A DNA stretch of 64,000 nucleotides, taken from contig CANTFG010000285.1 of assembly GCA_947652605.1 (NCBI GenBank), positions 1 to 64,000 of the forward strand, in the 5' to 3' direction. A program made the position numbers and the translations under genes. Of the stretch, positions 38,001 to 47,959 are shown piece by piece. Under the pieces are notes generated by a model that saw only the letters and a list, made by a program, of their open reading frames with translations, searched no databases and was not told the origin of the DNA. Source of the DNA: Elmis aenea. Its lineage: Eukaryota; Arthropoda; Insecta; Coleoptera; Elmidae. Position 1 is the stretch's first letter. Each line of letters opens with the position of its first letter.

Positions 38001-41000
38001 TAGGAAATTATTAAAAATTAAAACCAGCTCATTGAAAGACATATGCAAAACAATTGTATTCCTGTAAAGAGGCGATGGATAAACTGTTTCTGTGATATAC
38101 AAATCAATAATTAAAATTGTTTAGAAATAGTCGCTCAAGGAACATATGTATTAACTAAAGCACGGTATTTTTAGGAAATTATTAAAAATTAAAACCAGCT
38201 CATTGAAAGACATATGCAAAACAATTGTATTCCTGTAAAGAGGCGATGGATAAACTGTTTCTGTGATTTACAAATCAATAATTAAAATTGTTCAGAAATA
38301 GTCGCTCAAGGAACATATGTATTAACTAAAGCACGGTATTTTTAGGAAATTATTAAAAATTAAAACCAGCTCATTGAAAGACATATGCAAAACAATTGTA
38401 TTCCTGTAAAGAGGCGATGGATAAACTGTTTCTGTGATATACAAATCAATAATTAAAATTGTTTAGAAATAGTCGCTCAAGGAACATATGTATTAACTAA
38501 AGCACGGTATTTTTAGGAAATTATTAAAAATTAAAACCAGCTCATTGAAAGACATATGCAAAACAATTGTATTCATGTAAAGAGGCAATGGATAAACTGT
38601 TCCTGTCATATACAAATCAATAATTTAAATTGTTTAGAAATAGTCGCTCAAGGAACATATGCGATGGATAAACTGTTCCTGTCATATACAAATCAATAAT
38701 TTAAATTGTTCAGAAATAGTCGCTCAAGGAACATATGTATTAACTAAAGCACGGTATTTTTAGGAAATTATTAAAAATTAATACCAGCTTATTGAAAGAC
38801 ATATGCAAAACAATTGTATTCATGTAAAGAGGCGATGGATAAACTGTTCCTGTGATATACAAATCAATAATTAAAATTGTTTCGAAATTGTCGCTCAAGG
38901 AACATATGTATTAACTAAAGCACGGTATTTTTAGGAAATTATTAAAAATTAAAACCAGCTCATTGAAAGACATATGCAAAACAATTGTATTCATGTAAAG
39001 AGGCGATAGATAAACTGTTCCTGTGATATACAAATCAATAATTGAAATTGTTCAGAAATAGTCGCTCAAGGAACATATGTATTAACTAAAGCACGGTATT
39101 TTTAGAAAATTATTAAAAATTAATACCAGCTCATTGAAAGACATATGCAAAACAATTGTATTCATGTAAAGAGGCGATGGATAAACTGTTCCTGTGATAT
39201 ACAAATCAATAATTAAAATTGTTTCGAAATAGTCGCTCAAGGAACATATGTATTAACTAAAGCACGGTATTTTTAGGAAATTATTAAAAATTAATACCAG
39301 CCCATTGAAAGACATATGCAAAACAATTTTATTCATGTAAAGAGGCGATGGATAAACTGTTCCTGTGATATACAAATCAATAATTAAAACTGTTTAGAAA
39401 TAGTCGCTCAAGGAACATATGTATTAACTAAAGCACGGTATTTTTAGGAAATTATTAAAAATTAAAACCAGCTTATTGAAAGACATATGCAAAACAATTG
39501 TATTCATGTAAAGAGGCGATGGATAAACTGTTCCTGTCATATACAAATCAATAATTAAAATTGTTTAAAAATAGTCGCTCAAGGAACATATGTATTAACT
39601 AAAGCACGGTATTTTTAGGAAATTATTAAAAATTAAAACCAGCTCATTGAAAGACATATGCAAAACAATTGTATTCATGTAAAGAGGCGATAAATAAACT
39701 GTTCCTGTGATATACAAATCAATAATTAAAATTGTTTCGAAATAGTCGCTCAAGGAACATATGTATTAACTAAAGCACGGTATTTTTAGGAAATTATTAA
39801 AAATTAAAACCAGCTCATTGAAAGACATATGCAAAACAATTGTATTCATGTAAAGAGGCGATGGATATACTGTTCCTGTCATATACAAATCAATAATTAA
39901 AATTGTTTAGAAATAGTCGCTCAAGGAACATATGTATTAACTAAAGCACGGTATTTTTAGGAAATTATTAAAAATTAAAACCAGCTCATTGAAAGACATA
40001 TGCAAAACAATTGTATTCATGTAAAGAGGCGATGGATAAACTGTTCCTGTGATATACAAATCAATAATTAAAATTGTTTCGAAATAGTCGCTCAAGGAAC
40101 ATATGTATTAACTAATGCACGGTATTTTTAGGAAATTATTAAAAATTAAAACCAGCTCATTGAAAGACATATGCAAAACAATTGTATTCATGTAAAGAGG
40201 CGATAGATAAACTGTTCCTGTGATATACAAATCAATAATTGAAATTGTTTCGAAATAGTCGCACAAGGAACATATGTATTAACTAATGCACGGTATTTTT
40301 AGGAAATTATTAAAAATTAAAACCAGCTCATTGAAAGACATATGCAAAACAATTGTATTCATGTAAAGAGGCGATGGATAAACTGTTCCTGTGATATACA
40401 AATCAATAATTAAAATTGTTTCGAAATAGTCGCTCAAGGAACATATGTATTAACTAAAGCACGGTATTTTTAGGAAATTATTAAAAATTAAAACCAGCTC
40501 ATTGAAAGACATATGCGAAACAATTGTATTCATGTAAAGAGGCGATAAATAAACTGTTCCTGTGATAAACAAATCAATAATTAAAATTGTTTCGAAATAG
40601 TCGCTCAAGGAACATATGTATTAACTAAAGCACGGTATTTTTAGGAAATTATTAAAAATTAAAACCAGCTCATTGAAAGACATATGCAAAACAATTGTAT
40701 TCATGTAAAGAGGCGATGGATATACTGTTCCTGTCATATACAAATCAATAATTAAAATTGTTTAGAAATAGTCGCTCAAGAAACATATGTATTAACTAAA
40801 GCACGGTATTTTTAGGAAATTATTAAAAATTAAAACCAGCTCATTGAAAGACATATGCAAAACAATTGTATTCATGTAAAGAGGCGATGGATAAACTGTT
40901 CCTGTCATATACAAATCAATAATTGAAATTGTTTCGAAATAGTCGCACAAGGAACATATGTATTAACTAAAGCACGGTATTTTTAGGAAATTATTAAAAA

Positions 41001-41570
41001 TTAAAACCAGCTCATTGAAAGACATATGCAAAACAATTGTATTCATGTAAAGAGGCGATGGATAAACTGTTCCTGTGATATACATACAAATCAATAATTA
41101 AAATTGTTCAGAAATAGTCGCTCAAAGAACATATGTATTAACTAATGCACGGTATTTTTAGGAAATTATTAAAAATTAAAACCAGCTCATTGAAAGACAT
41201 ATGCAAAACAATTGTATTCCTGTAAAGAGGCGATGGATAAACTGTTCCTGTGATATACAAATCAATAATTAAAATTGTTTAGAAATAGTCGCTCAAGGAA
41301 CATATGTATTAACTAAAGCACGGTATTTTTAGGAAATTATTAAAAATTAAAACCAGCTCATTGAAAGACATATGCAAAACAATTGTATTCCTGTAAAGAG
41401 GCGATGGATAAACTGTTCCTGTGATATACAAATCAATAATTAAAATTGTTTAGAAATAGTCGCTCAAGGAACATATGTATTAACTAAAGCACGGTATTTT
41501 TAGGAAATTATTAAAAATTAATACCAGCTCATTGAAAGACATATGCAAAACAATTGTATTCATGTAAAGA
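37900..41570. repeat. Satellite block D, copy 1 (3.67-kb tandem duplication)
   Basis: About 21 monomers whose markers recur at offset 3671: GTGATTTAC (38261/41932), the truncated monomer (38662/42333) and TTTCGAAATTGTCGC (38881/42552). After about 39600 the offset drops to 3502 because the second copy lacks one GATAAATAAAC monomer and has gained 2 bp. The satellite at about 40440-40460 is uninterrupted here, whereas the corresponding site in copy 2 holds PLE-2. Confidence 0.85.
38662..38738. repeat. Truncated 77-bp satellite monomer (copy 2 of 3)
   Basis: Same ATATG-to-CGATGG junction as at 4791, with the same GAGGCAATGG unit before it and TAATACCAGCTTATTG unit after it. Repeated again at 42333, 3671 bp downstream. 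Confidence 0.93.
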
Positions 41571-42332
41571 GGCGATGGATAAACTGTTCCTGTCATATAC
41601 AAATCAATAATTAAAATTGTTTAGAAATAGTCGCTCAAGGAACATATGTATTAACTAAAGCACGGTATTTTTAGGAAATTATTAAAAATTAAAACCAGCT
41701 CATTGAAAGACATATGCAAAACAATTGTATTCCTGTAAAGAGGCGATGGATAAACTGTTTCTGTGATATACAAATCAATAATTAAAATTGTTTAGAAATA
41801 GTCGCTCAAGGAACATATGTATTAACTAAAGCACGGTATTTTTAGGAAATTATTAAAAATTAAAACCAGCTCATTGAAAGACATATGCAAAACAATTGTA
41901 TTCCTGTAAAGAGGCGATGGATAAACTGTTTCTGTGATTTACAAATCAATAATTAAAATTGTTCAGAAATAGTCGCTCAAGGAACATATGTATTAACTAA
42001 AGCACGGTATTTTTAGGAAATTATTAAAAATTAAAACCAGCTCATTGAAAGACATATGCAAAACAATTGTATTCCTGTAAAGAGGCGATGGATAAACTGT
42101 TTCTGTGATATACAAATCAATAATTAAAATTGTTTAGAAATAGTCGCTCAAGGAACATATGTATTAACTAAAGCACGGTATTTTTAGGAAATTATTAAAA
42201 ATTAAAACCAGCTCATTGAAAGACATATGCAAAACAATTGTATTCATGTAAAGAGGCAATGGATAAACTGTTCCTGTCATATACAAATCAATAATTTAAA
42301 TTGTTTAGAAATAGTCGCTCAAGGAACATATG

Positions 42333-42409
42333 CGATGGATAAACTGTTCCTGTCATATACAAATCAATAATTTAAATTGTTCAGAAATAGTCGCTCAAGG
42401 AACATATGT
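42333..42409. repeat. Truncated 77-bp satellite monomer (copy 3 of 3)
   Basis: Third occurrence of the ATATG-to-CGATGG junction, a passenger of block D copy 2. Confidence 0.93.
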
Positions 42410-43951
42410 ATTAACTAAAGCACGGTATTTTTAGGAAATTATTAAAAATTAATACCAGCTTATTGAAAGACATATGCAAAACAATTGTATTCATGTAAAG
42501 AGGCGATGGATAAACTGTTCCTGTGATATACAAATCAATAATTAAAATTGTTTCGAAATTGTCGCTCAAGGAACATATGTATTAACTAAAGCACGGTATT
42601 TTTAGGAAATTATTAAAAATTAAAACCAGCTCATTGAAAGACATATGCAAAACAATTGTATTCATGTAAAGAGGCGATAGATAAACTGTTCCTGTGATAT
42701 ACAAATCAATAATTGAAATTGTTCAGAAATAGTCGCTCAAGGAACATATGTATTAACTAAAGCACGGTATTTTTAGAAAATTATTAAAAATTAATACCAG
42801 CTCATTGAAAGACATATGCAAAACAATTGTATTCATGTAAAGAGGCGATGGATAAACTGTTCCTGTGATATACAAATCAATAATTAAAATTGTTTCGAAA
42901 TAGTCGCTCAAGGAACATATGTATTAACTCTAAAGCACGGTATTTTTAGGAAATTATTAAAAATTAATACCAGCCCATTGAAAGACATATGCAAAACAAT
43001 TTTATTCATGTAAAGAGGCGATGGATAAACTGTTCCTGTGATATACAAATCAATAATTAAAATTGTTTAGAAATAGTCGCTCAAGGAACATATGTATTAA
43101 CTAAAGCACGGTATTTTTAGGAAATTATTAAAAATTAAAACCAGCTTATTGAAAGACATATGCAAAACAATTGTATTCATGTAAAGAGGCGATGGATAAA
43201 CTGTTCCTGTCATATACAAATCAATAATTAAAATTGTTTAAAAATAGTCGCTCAAGGAACATATGTATTAACTAAAGCACGGTATTTTTAGGAAATTATT
43301 AAAAATTAAAACCAGCTCATTGAAAGACATATGCAAAACAATTGTATTCATGTAAAGAGGCGATGGATATACTGTTCCTGTCATATACAAATCAATAATT
43401 AAAATTGTTTAGAAATAGTCGCTCAAGGAACATATGTATTAACTAAAGCACGGTATTTTTAGGAAATTATTAAAAATTAAAACCAGCTCATTGAAAGACA
43501 TATGCAAAACAATTGTATTCATGTAAAGAGGCGATGGATAAACTGTTCCTGTGATATACAAATCAATAATTAAAATTGTTTCGAAATAGTCGCTCAAGGA
43601 ACATATGTATTAACTAATGCACGGTATTTTTAGGAAATTATTAAAAATTAAAACCAGCTCATTGAAAGACATATGCAAAACAATTGTATTCATGTAAAGA
43701 GGCGATAGATAAACTGTTCCTGTGATATACAAATCAATAATTGAAATTGTTTCGAAATAGTCGCACAAGGAACATATGTATTAACTAATGCACGGTATTT
43801 TTAGGAAATTATTAAAAATTAAAACCAGCTCATTGAAAGACATATGCAAAACAATTGTATTCATGTAAAGAGGCGATGGATAAACTGTTCCTGTGATATA
43901 CAAATCAATAATTAAAATTGTTTCGAAATAGTCGCTCAAGGAACATATGTA

Positions 43952-43955
43952 TTAA
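43952..43955. repeat. TTAA target-site duplication, left of PLE-2
   Basis: TTAA here and at 45711-45714 flank the element. Removing the element plus one TTAA restores CATATGTATTAACTAAAGC, the normal monomer junction. Confidence 0.95.
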
Positions 43956-43969
43956 CCCATTAAACGCCA
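43956..43969 (+). repeat. PLE-2 left terminal inverted repeat
   Basis: CCCATTAAACGCCA pairs with the reverse complement of the right end, CCCATTTAGCGCCA. They match at 12 of 14 positions, with mismatches at 7 and 9. Confidence 0.9.
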
Positions 43970-44081
43970 AGCATTAAAATACCGGTTTGATTTCGAATTT
44001 TTGTTAATATTCTATCTGATTAGGGTCCAATTAAGACATTTCTGTAGTTTTTTGGAAAAAAAATTCTTTATATTTTACGAA

Positions 44082-44110
44082 AATTAATGTTGCGTTAACG
44101 CATCAATGGC
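44082..44110 (+). repeat. PLE-2 29-bp subterminal direct repeat, left copy
   Basis: 29 bases identical to 45672-45700 and in the same orientation, with the perfect palindrome TGCGTTAACGCA at 44091-44102. It lies 126 bp from the left tip, while the right copy lies only 10 bp from the right tip. The ends are therefore asymmetric, as in other piggyBac elements whose two ends carry differently spaced inner repeats. A role as transposase binding site is inferred. Confidence 0.88.
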
Positions 44111-44162
44111 ATATAGTAGTAGTAATTGGGAAAAAATAAAATGTTTGTTTTTATAATGTTTT

Positions 44163-44168
44163 TTTATT
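44163..44168 (-). terminator. Candidate polyadenylation signal of PLE-2
   Basis: TTTATT on the plus strand reads AATAAA on the coding strand, about 100 bp past the stop of the zinc-domain frame. Placement is plausible, but the motif is common in AT-rich DNA. Confidence 0.45.
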
Positions 44169-44265
44169 AATTTTTATATAATTATATGTTTTATGAGTAT
44201 AAATATTTAAAAACGAAAAATTTAAAACGAAAAAAAAAAAGAAATTCTAAAAGAATATAAAAATA

Positions 44266-44466
44266 TTAAAATTTATGAAATTCATGAAAACAATTTGCAT
44301 GTAGGTGAACTTTACACTTTTGGCAAATGAAAACAGTCTGGCTTTTACAAAGTCTACATCTTCTTCTTTTACCTTCTAGATTATGTTGAATCACATGATC
44401 AACTCTCTTTTCTCACTTCTTTAGGTAGTTCTGCTTTAGATAGTCTTCCTTTATTATTGCTATTAT
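44266..44466 (-). pseudogene. piggyBac transposase C-terminal remnant with frameshift (zinc domain)
   Basis: Directly beyond the stop of the 236-residue frame. Frame A (44466 down to 44399) reads GRLSKAELPKEVRK and then stops, resembling the basic linker before the piggyBac zinc domain. Frame B (open from 44412 to the TAA at 44266-44268) reads DHVIQHNLEGKRRRC, LC, then CQKC, HLHANC and HEFH, the cysteine/histidine-rich C-terminal domain that binds transposon ends in this family. A one-base-type frameshift between about 44399 and 44415 separates them. Neither frame continues from the upstream 236-residue frame. Together they show that the element lost the middle of its gene and kept the 3' end, with a further disabling indel. 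Confidence 0.85.
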
Positions 44467-45173
44467 TTAAAGCCAAAACGTACTGGTTTCCCTTTTATAT
44501 ACATCTTGGCAGAATGCCTTCCATAATAAGGAACCATCTGTTCATCTATCGATAAATTTCTAGAGAATACACCAAACTGCAAATTCTTATGGTTTATGGC
44601 ATCGAACAATGGCCTAAGCTTAGCAAATTTATCTTTTTTGTCTAAATTATCATTATTGGCTAAATGAATATTTTTCTTTATATTCCTAAATTGGTTCCGA
44701 CTCATGCAGTTTTTTACTAAAGGTAGTCCTTTATCTTCATCTCTACTCCAATACATATCCATTTGTGGCAATGTATGATAACCAGACAAAATCATAATGC
44801 CCAAAAACTTTTTCAGATCAGAAATTGTCAACTTAAAGTCATGTTTATTTTTATCTTGTGCATATTTCAATGAATGTTCAATAATCATATTCAAGATATC
44901 GTCATCAAAAAATAGGAAAAATATATCTATTGGAGATTTCTCACCTACAACGTCTTTTATATGTGATATTTTATTTTCTTCATTGAAATTTTTAGAAGAA
45001 TCAATGAAAGCAATGTCATCTTTGCGCCAATTAGCATGATAGACAGCAGATTTTTTTCTTTTTGTTGCAGCTTTAGCAGGTTCAAAATCCGGGTCTATAT
45101 TATTTTTAGTCATGATTTCTAAAGTGCCAGCAATATCTTGGGGCATGAAATCGCCTATTTTTATCAAAATCAT
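44463..45173 (-). pseudogene. piggyBac transposase, N-terminal half (catalytic core truncated)
   Basis: A 236-codon minus-strand frame ending in TAA. Residues 1-65 are a variable N-terminus with a basic KRKK patch near 38-41. From about residue 80 it matches the piggyBac transposase domain (DDE_Tnp_1_7 type): FFDDDILNMIIEHSLKYA, LKKFLGIMILSGYHTLPQMD, YWSRDEDKGLPLVKNCMSRN, FRNIKKNIHLANN, KLRPLFDAINH, then SIDEQMVPYYGRHSAKMYIK and GKPVRFGFK. The Asp of SIDEQM is the first catalytic acidic residue of the family. The second and third Asp are absent because the frame ends soon after; intact proteins run to roughly 550-650 residues. Met at 45173 is the first in frame; a second Met at residue 9 (FMPQD) could equally be the start. 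It sits between a possible promoter region (45174-45671) and the shifted zinc-domain remnant. A protein made from it could not catalyse cutting. Confidence 0.92.
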
Positions 45174-45235
45174 ATTTCCTTTTATTATTACTCATATTTT
45201 ACAAGAATTACACTAACTTACACGATAACAAACAA

Positions 45236-45243
45236 TTAACGCA
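45236..45243 (+). repeat. Half copy of the PLE-2 palindrome near the transposase start
   Basis: TTAACGCA followed by TCC, matching the inner part of the terminal repeat (TTAACGCATCAATGG), 63 nt upstream of the ATG at 45173. Eight exact bases alone could be chance; its position beside the fuller copy at 45336 makes it worth recording. Confidence 0.45.
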
Positions 45244-45335
45244 TCCATAAAATATAACTGCAGGCATGAACAAACTCGCACTAAAGTTGTAAACTCGCGC
45301 AACACTTAGATATAATATACTACCGTATGTACTGC

Positions 45336-45358
45336 CGTTGATGCGAAAACGCAACATA
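45336..45358 (-). repeat. Degenerate inverted copy of the PLE-2 29-bp repeat
   Basis: CGTTGATGCGAAAACGCAAC aligns with the reverse complement of the terminal repeat (CATTGATGCGTTAACGCAAC) with three differences in 20 bases. Two of them convert the central GTTAAC of the palindrome to GAAAAC. It sits about 165-185 nt upstream of the transposase ATG, so the transposase could in principle bind its own promoter region. That role is inference. Confidence 0.7.
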
Positions 45359-45671
45359 ATGTTCTTATCTAAAAATCTCTGAATTGATTAATTTTTTTTT
45401 ACACATAATTTTTTTGTTAGTACTAGAAAGACACTTTTATTGTAAACTCAGCTTAAATCATATCTTAGAATTTCAAGAAAGAAAATATGCATGACGAAAA
45501 TATTAAAATTATTATTCTCTAAATTAAAGCTTTTTGGTTATTGTAAAAAGCATTAAACAATAAGTTTAAAATATTATAAAAAATATTCTTAGGTAAAATA
45601 GACCTTCTACAAAAATATGCTGACAAGAATTTTACAATAAACAATTATTTAGTTACTAAAAAAAAATAAAC

Positions 45672-45700
45672 AATTAATGTTGCGTTAACGCATCAATGGC
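45672..45700 (+). repeat. PLE-2 29-bp subterminal direct repeat, right copy
   Basis: Identical to 44082-44110, with the palindrome TGCGTTAACGCA at 45681-45692. It overlaps the last bases of the right inverted repeat (45697-45710), so at this end the palindrome is almost at the tip. Confidence 0.88.
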
Positions 45701-45710
45701 GCTAAATGGG
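45697..45710 (-). repeat. PLE-2 right terminal inverted repeat
   Basis: TGGCGCTAAATGGG, inverted partner of 43956-43969 (12 of 14). On the coding strand this is the 5' tip. Confidence 0.9.
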
Positions 45711-45714
45711 TTAA
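45711..45714. repeat. TTAA target-site duplication, right of PLE-2
   Basis: Second TTAA, running into the normal monomer as TTAACTAAAGCACGG. Confidence 0.95.
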
Positions 45715-47959
45715 CTAAAGCACGGTATTTTTAGGAAATTATTAAAAATTAAAACCAGCTCATTGAAAGACATATGCGAAACAATTGTATTCATGTAAAG
45801 AGGCGATAAATAAACTGTTCCTGTGATAAACAAATCAATAATTAAAATTGTTTCGAAATAGTCGCTCAAGGAACATATGTATTAACTAAAGCACGGTATT
45901 TTTAGGAAATTATTAAAAATTAAAACCAGCTCATTGAAAGACATATGCAAAACAATTGTATTCATGTAAAGAGGCGATGGATATACTGTTCCTGTCATAT
46001 ACAAATCAATAATTAAAATTGTTTAGAAATAGTCGCTCAAGAAACATATGTATTAACTAAAGCACGGTATTTTTAGGAAATTATTAAAAATTAAAACCAG
46101 CTCATTGAAAGACATATGCAAAACAATTGTATTCATGTAAAGAGGCGATGGATAAACTGTTCCTGTCATATACAAATCAATAATTGAAATTGTTTCGAAA
46201 TAGTCGCACAAGGAACATATGTATTAACTAAAGCACGGTATTTTTAGGAAATTATTAAAAATTAAAACCAGCTCATTGAAAGACATATGCAAAACAATTG
46301 TATTCATGTAAAGAGGCGATAAATAAACTGTTCCTGTGATATACAAATCAATAATTAAAATTGTTTCGAAATAGTCGCTCAAAGAACATATGTATTAACT
46401 AATGCACGGTATTTTTAGGAAATTATTAAAAATTAAAACCAGCTCATTGAAAGACATATGCAAAACAATTGTATTCATGTAAAGAGGCGATGGATAAACT
46501 GTTCCTGTGATATACATACAAATCAATAATTAAAATTGTTCAGAAATAGTCGCTCAAAGAACATATGTATTAACTAATGCACGGTATTTTTAGGAAATTA
46601 TTAAAAATTAAAACCAGCTCATTGAAAGACATATGCAAAACAATTGTATTCCTGTAAAGAGGCGATGGATAAACTGTTCCTGTGATATACAAATCAATAA
46701 TTAAAATTGTTTAGAAATAGTCGCTCAAGGAACATATGTATTAACTAAAGCACGGTATTTTTAGGAAATTATTAAAAATTAAAACCAGCTCATTGAAAGA
46801 CATATGCAAAACAATTGTATTCCTGTAAAGAGGCGATGGATAAACTGTTCCTGTGATATACAAATCAATAATTAAAATTGTTTAGAAATAGTCGCTCAAG
46901 GAACATATGTATTAACTAAAGCACGGTATTTTTAGGAAATTATTAAAAATTAATACCAGCTCATTGAAAGACATATGCAAAACAATTGTATTCATGTAAA
47001 GAGGCGATGGATAAACTGTTTCTGTGACATACAAATCAATAATTAAAATTGTTCAGAAATAGTCGCTCAAGGAACATATGTATTAACTAAAGCACGGTAT
47101 TTTTAGGAAATTATTAAAAATTAAAACCAGCTCATTGAAAGACATATGCAAAACAATTGTATTCATGTAAAGAGGCGATGGATAAACTGTTCCTGTGATA
47201 TACAAATCAATAATTAAAATTGTTTCGAAATAGTCGCTCAAGGAACATATGTATTAACTAAAGCACGGTATTTTTAGGAAATTATTAAAAATTAAAACCA
47301 GCTCATTGAAAGACATATGCAAAACAATTGTATTCATGTAAAGAGGCAATGGATAAACTGTTCCTGTCATATACAAATCAATAATTAAAATTGTTTAGAA
47401 ATAGTCGCTCAAGGAACATATGTATTAACTAAAGCACGGTATTTTTAGGAAATTATTAAAAATTAAAACCAGCTCATTGAAAGACATATGCAAAACAATT
47501 GTATTCATGTAAAGAGGCGATGGATAAACTGTTCCTGTGATATACAAATCAATAATTAAAATTGTTTCGAAATAGTCGCTCAAGGAACATATGTATTAAC
47601 TAAAGCATGGTATTTTTAGGAAATTATTAAAAATTAAAACCAGCTCATTGAAAGACATATGCAAAACAATTGTATTCATGTAAAGAGGCGATAAATAAAC
47701 TGTTCCTGTGATATACAAATCAATAATTAAAATTGTTTCGAAATAGTCGCTCAAGGAACATATGTATTAACTAAAGCACGGTATTTTTGGGAAATTATTA
47801 AAAATTAAAACCAGCTCATTGAAAGACATATGCAAAACAATTGTATTCATGTAAAGAGGCGATGGATATACTGTTCCTGTCATATACAAATCAATAATTA
47901 AAATTGTTTAGAAATAGTCGCTCAAGGAACATATGTATTAACTAAAGCACGGTATTTTT

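Larger units (their letters stand above)
9045..43955. repeat. 171-bp satellite array, central segment
   Basis: About 204 consecutive monomers in the same orientation and register as the left segment. Length variants are few: 4-bp insertions at the positions listed for the 175-bp class; a 2-bp gain giving GACATATATGC at 16977, 27931 and 29989; a 4-bp loss near 22575 (GTATTAAAGCACGG); a 2-bp gain near 35408 (CATAAATGTATT); a 2-bp gain near 42930 (ACTCTAAAGC); and 77-bp truncated units at 38662 and 42333. Monomer subclasses follow each other in repeated order, so the segment is made of related multi-monomer blocks, detailed in separate entries. No coding frame or RNA gene is visible. Confidence 0.98.
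43970..44265. other. PLE-2 3' non-coding region
   Basis: Sequence between the left tip and the end of the zinc-domain remnant. It holds the left 29-bp repeat (44082-44110), a candidate AATAAA on the coding strand (44163-44168) and A/T-rich filler including a run of A near 44230-44240. I see no gene. Confidence 0.75.
45174..45671. promoter_or_regulatory. PLE-2 5' non-coding region with possible promoter
   Basis: About 500 bp upstream of the transposase start on the minus strand, AT-rich with no frame of note. On the coding strand, TTATATTTTATGG at about 45246-45258 is a candidate TATA element roughly 75-85 nt before the ATG. A degenerate inverted copy of the terminal 29-bp repeat lies at 45336-45358 and a half palindrome TTAACGCA at 45236-45243. 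Promoter function is an inference from position; AT-rich TATA-like strings are common here. Confidence 0.4.
43956..45710 (-). mobile_element. PLE-2: internally deleted piggyBac-like element (1755 bp)
   Basis: A 1755-bp insertion between TTAA duplications with ends CCCATT...AATGGG. On the minus strand it carries the N-terminal 236 residues of a piggyBac transposase, then a frameshifted C-terminal zinc domain, so about half of the protein in the middle is deleted. Both ends carry a 29-bp direct repeat containing a perfect 12-bp palindrome, and a degenerate copy sits upstream of the transposase start. Terminal sequences and the zinc domain differ clearly from PLE-1, so this is a separate piggyBac family. 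Non-autonomous: no complete catalytic triad. The satellite copy lacking the insertion lies 5.26 kb to the left (about 40440-40460). Confidence 0.95.
41571..46200. repeat. Satellite block D, copy 2, carrying PLE-2
   Basis: Second copy of 37900-41570. Homology continues on the far side of PLE-2: GCGAAACAATTG with GATAAACAAATC (40561 in copy 1, 45822 here) and TCAAGAAACATATG (near 40780 and 46040). The offset across the insertion is 5261, which is 3502 plus the 1759 bp of element and duplicated TTAA. A monomer with GATAAATAAAC was lost relative to copy 1, and a 2-bp gain lies near 42930. Confidence 0.85.

Noticed and set aside
9045..43955. Primate alpha satellite, suggested by the 171-bp period
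   Set aside because: The monomer sequence does not resemble alpha satellite, and the setting with piggyBac-like elements suggests another animal. Only the length agrees.
44797..45039. 80-codon plus-strand open frame
   Set aside because: It lies wholly antisense to the recognisable piggyBac transposase frame and has no family motif; it is a shadow of that gene.
43956..45710. A retrovirus-like or LTR element, suggested by the identical 29-bp direct repeats near both ends
   Set aside because: The repeats are internal to TTAA-flanked inverted tips, and the protein is a DDE piggyBac transposase with no reverse transcriptase, so it is a cut-and-paste DNA transposon.
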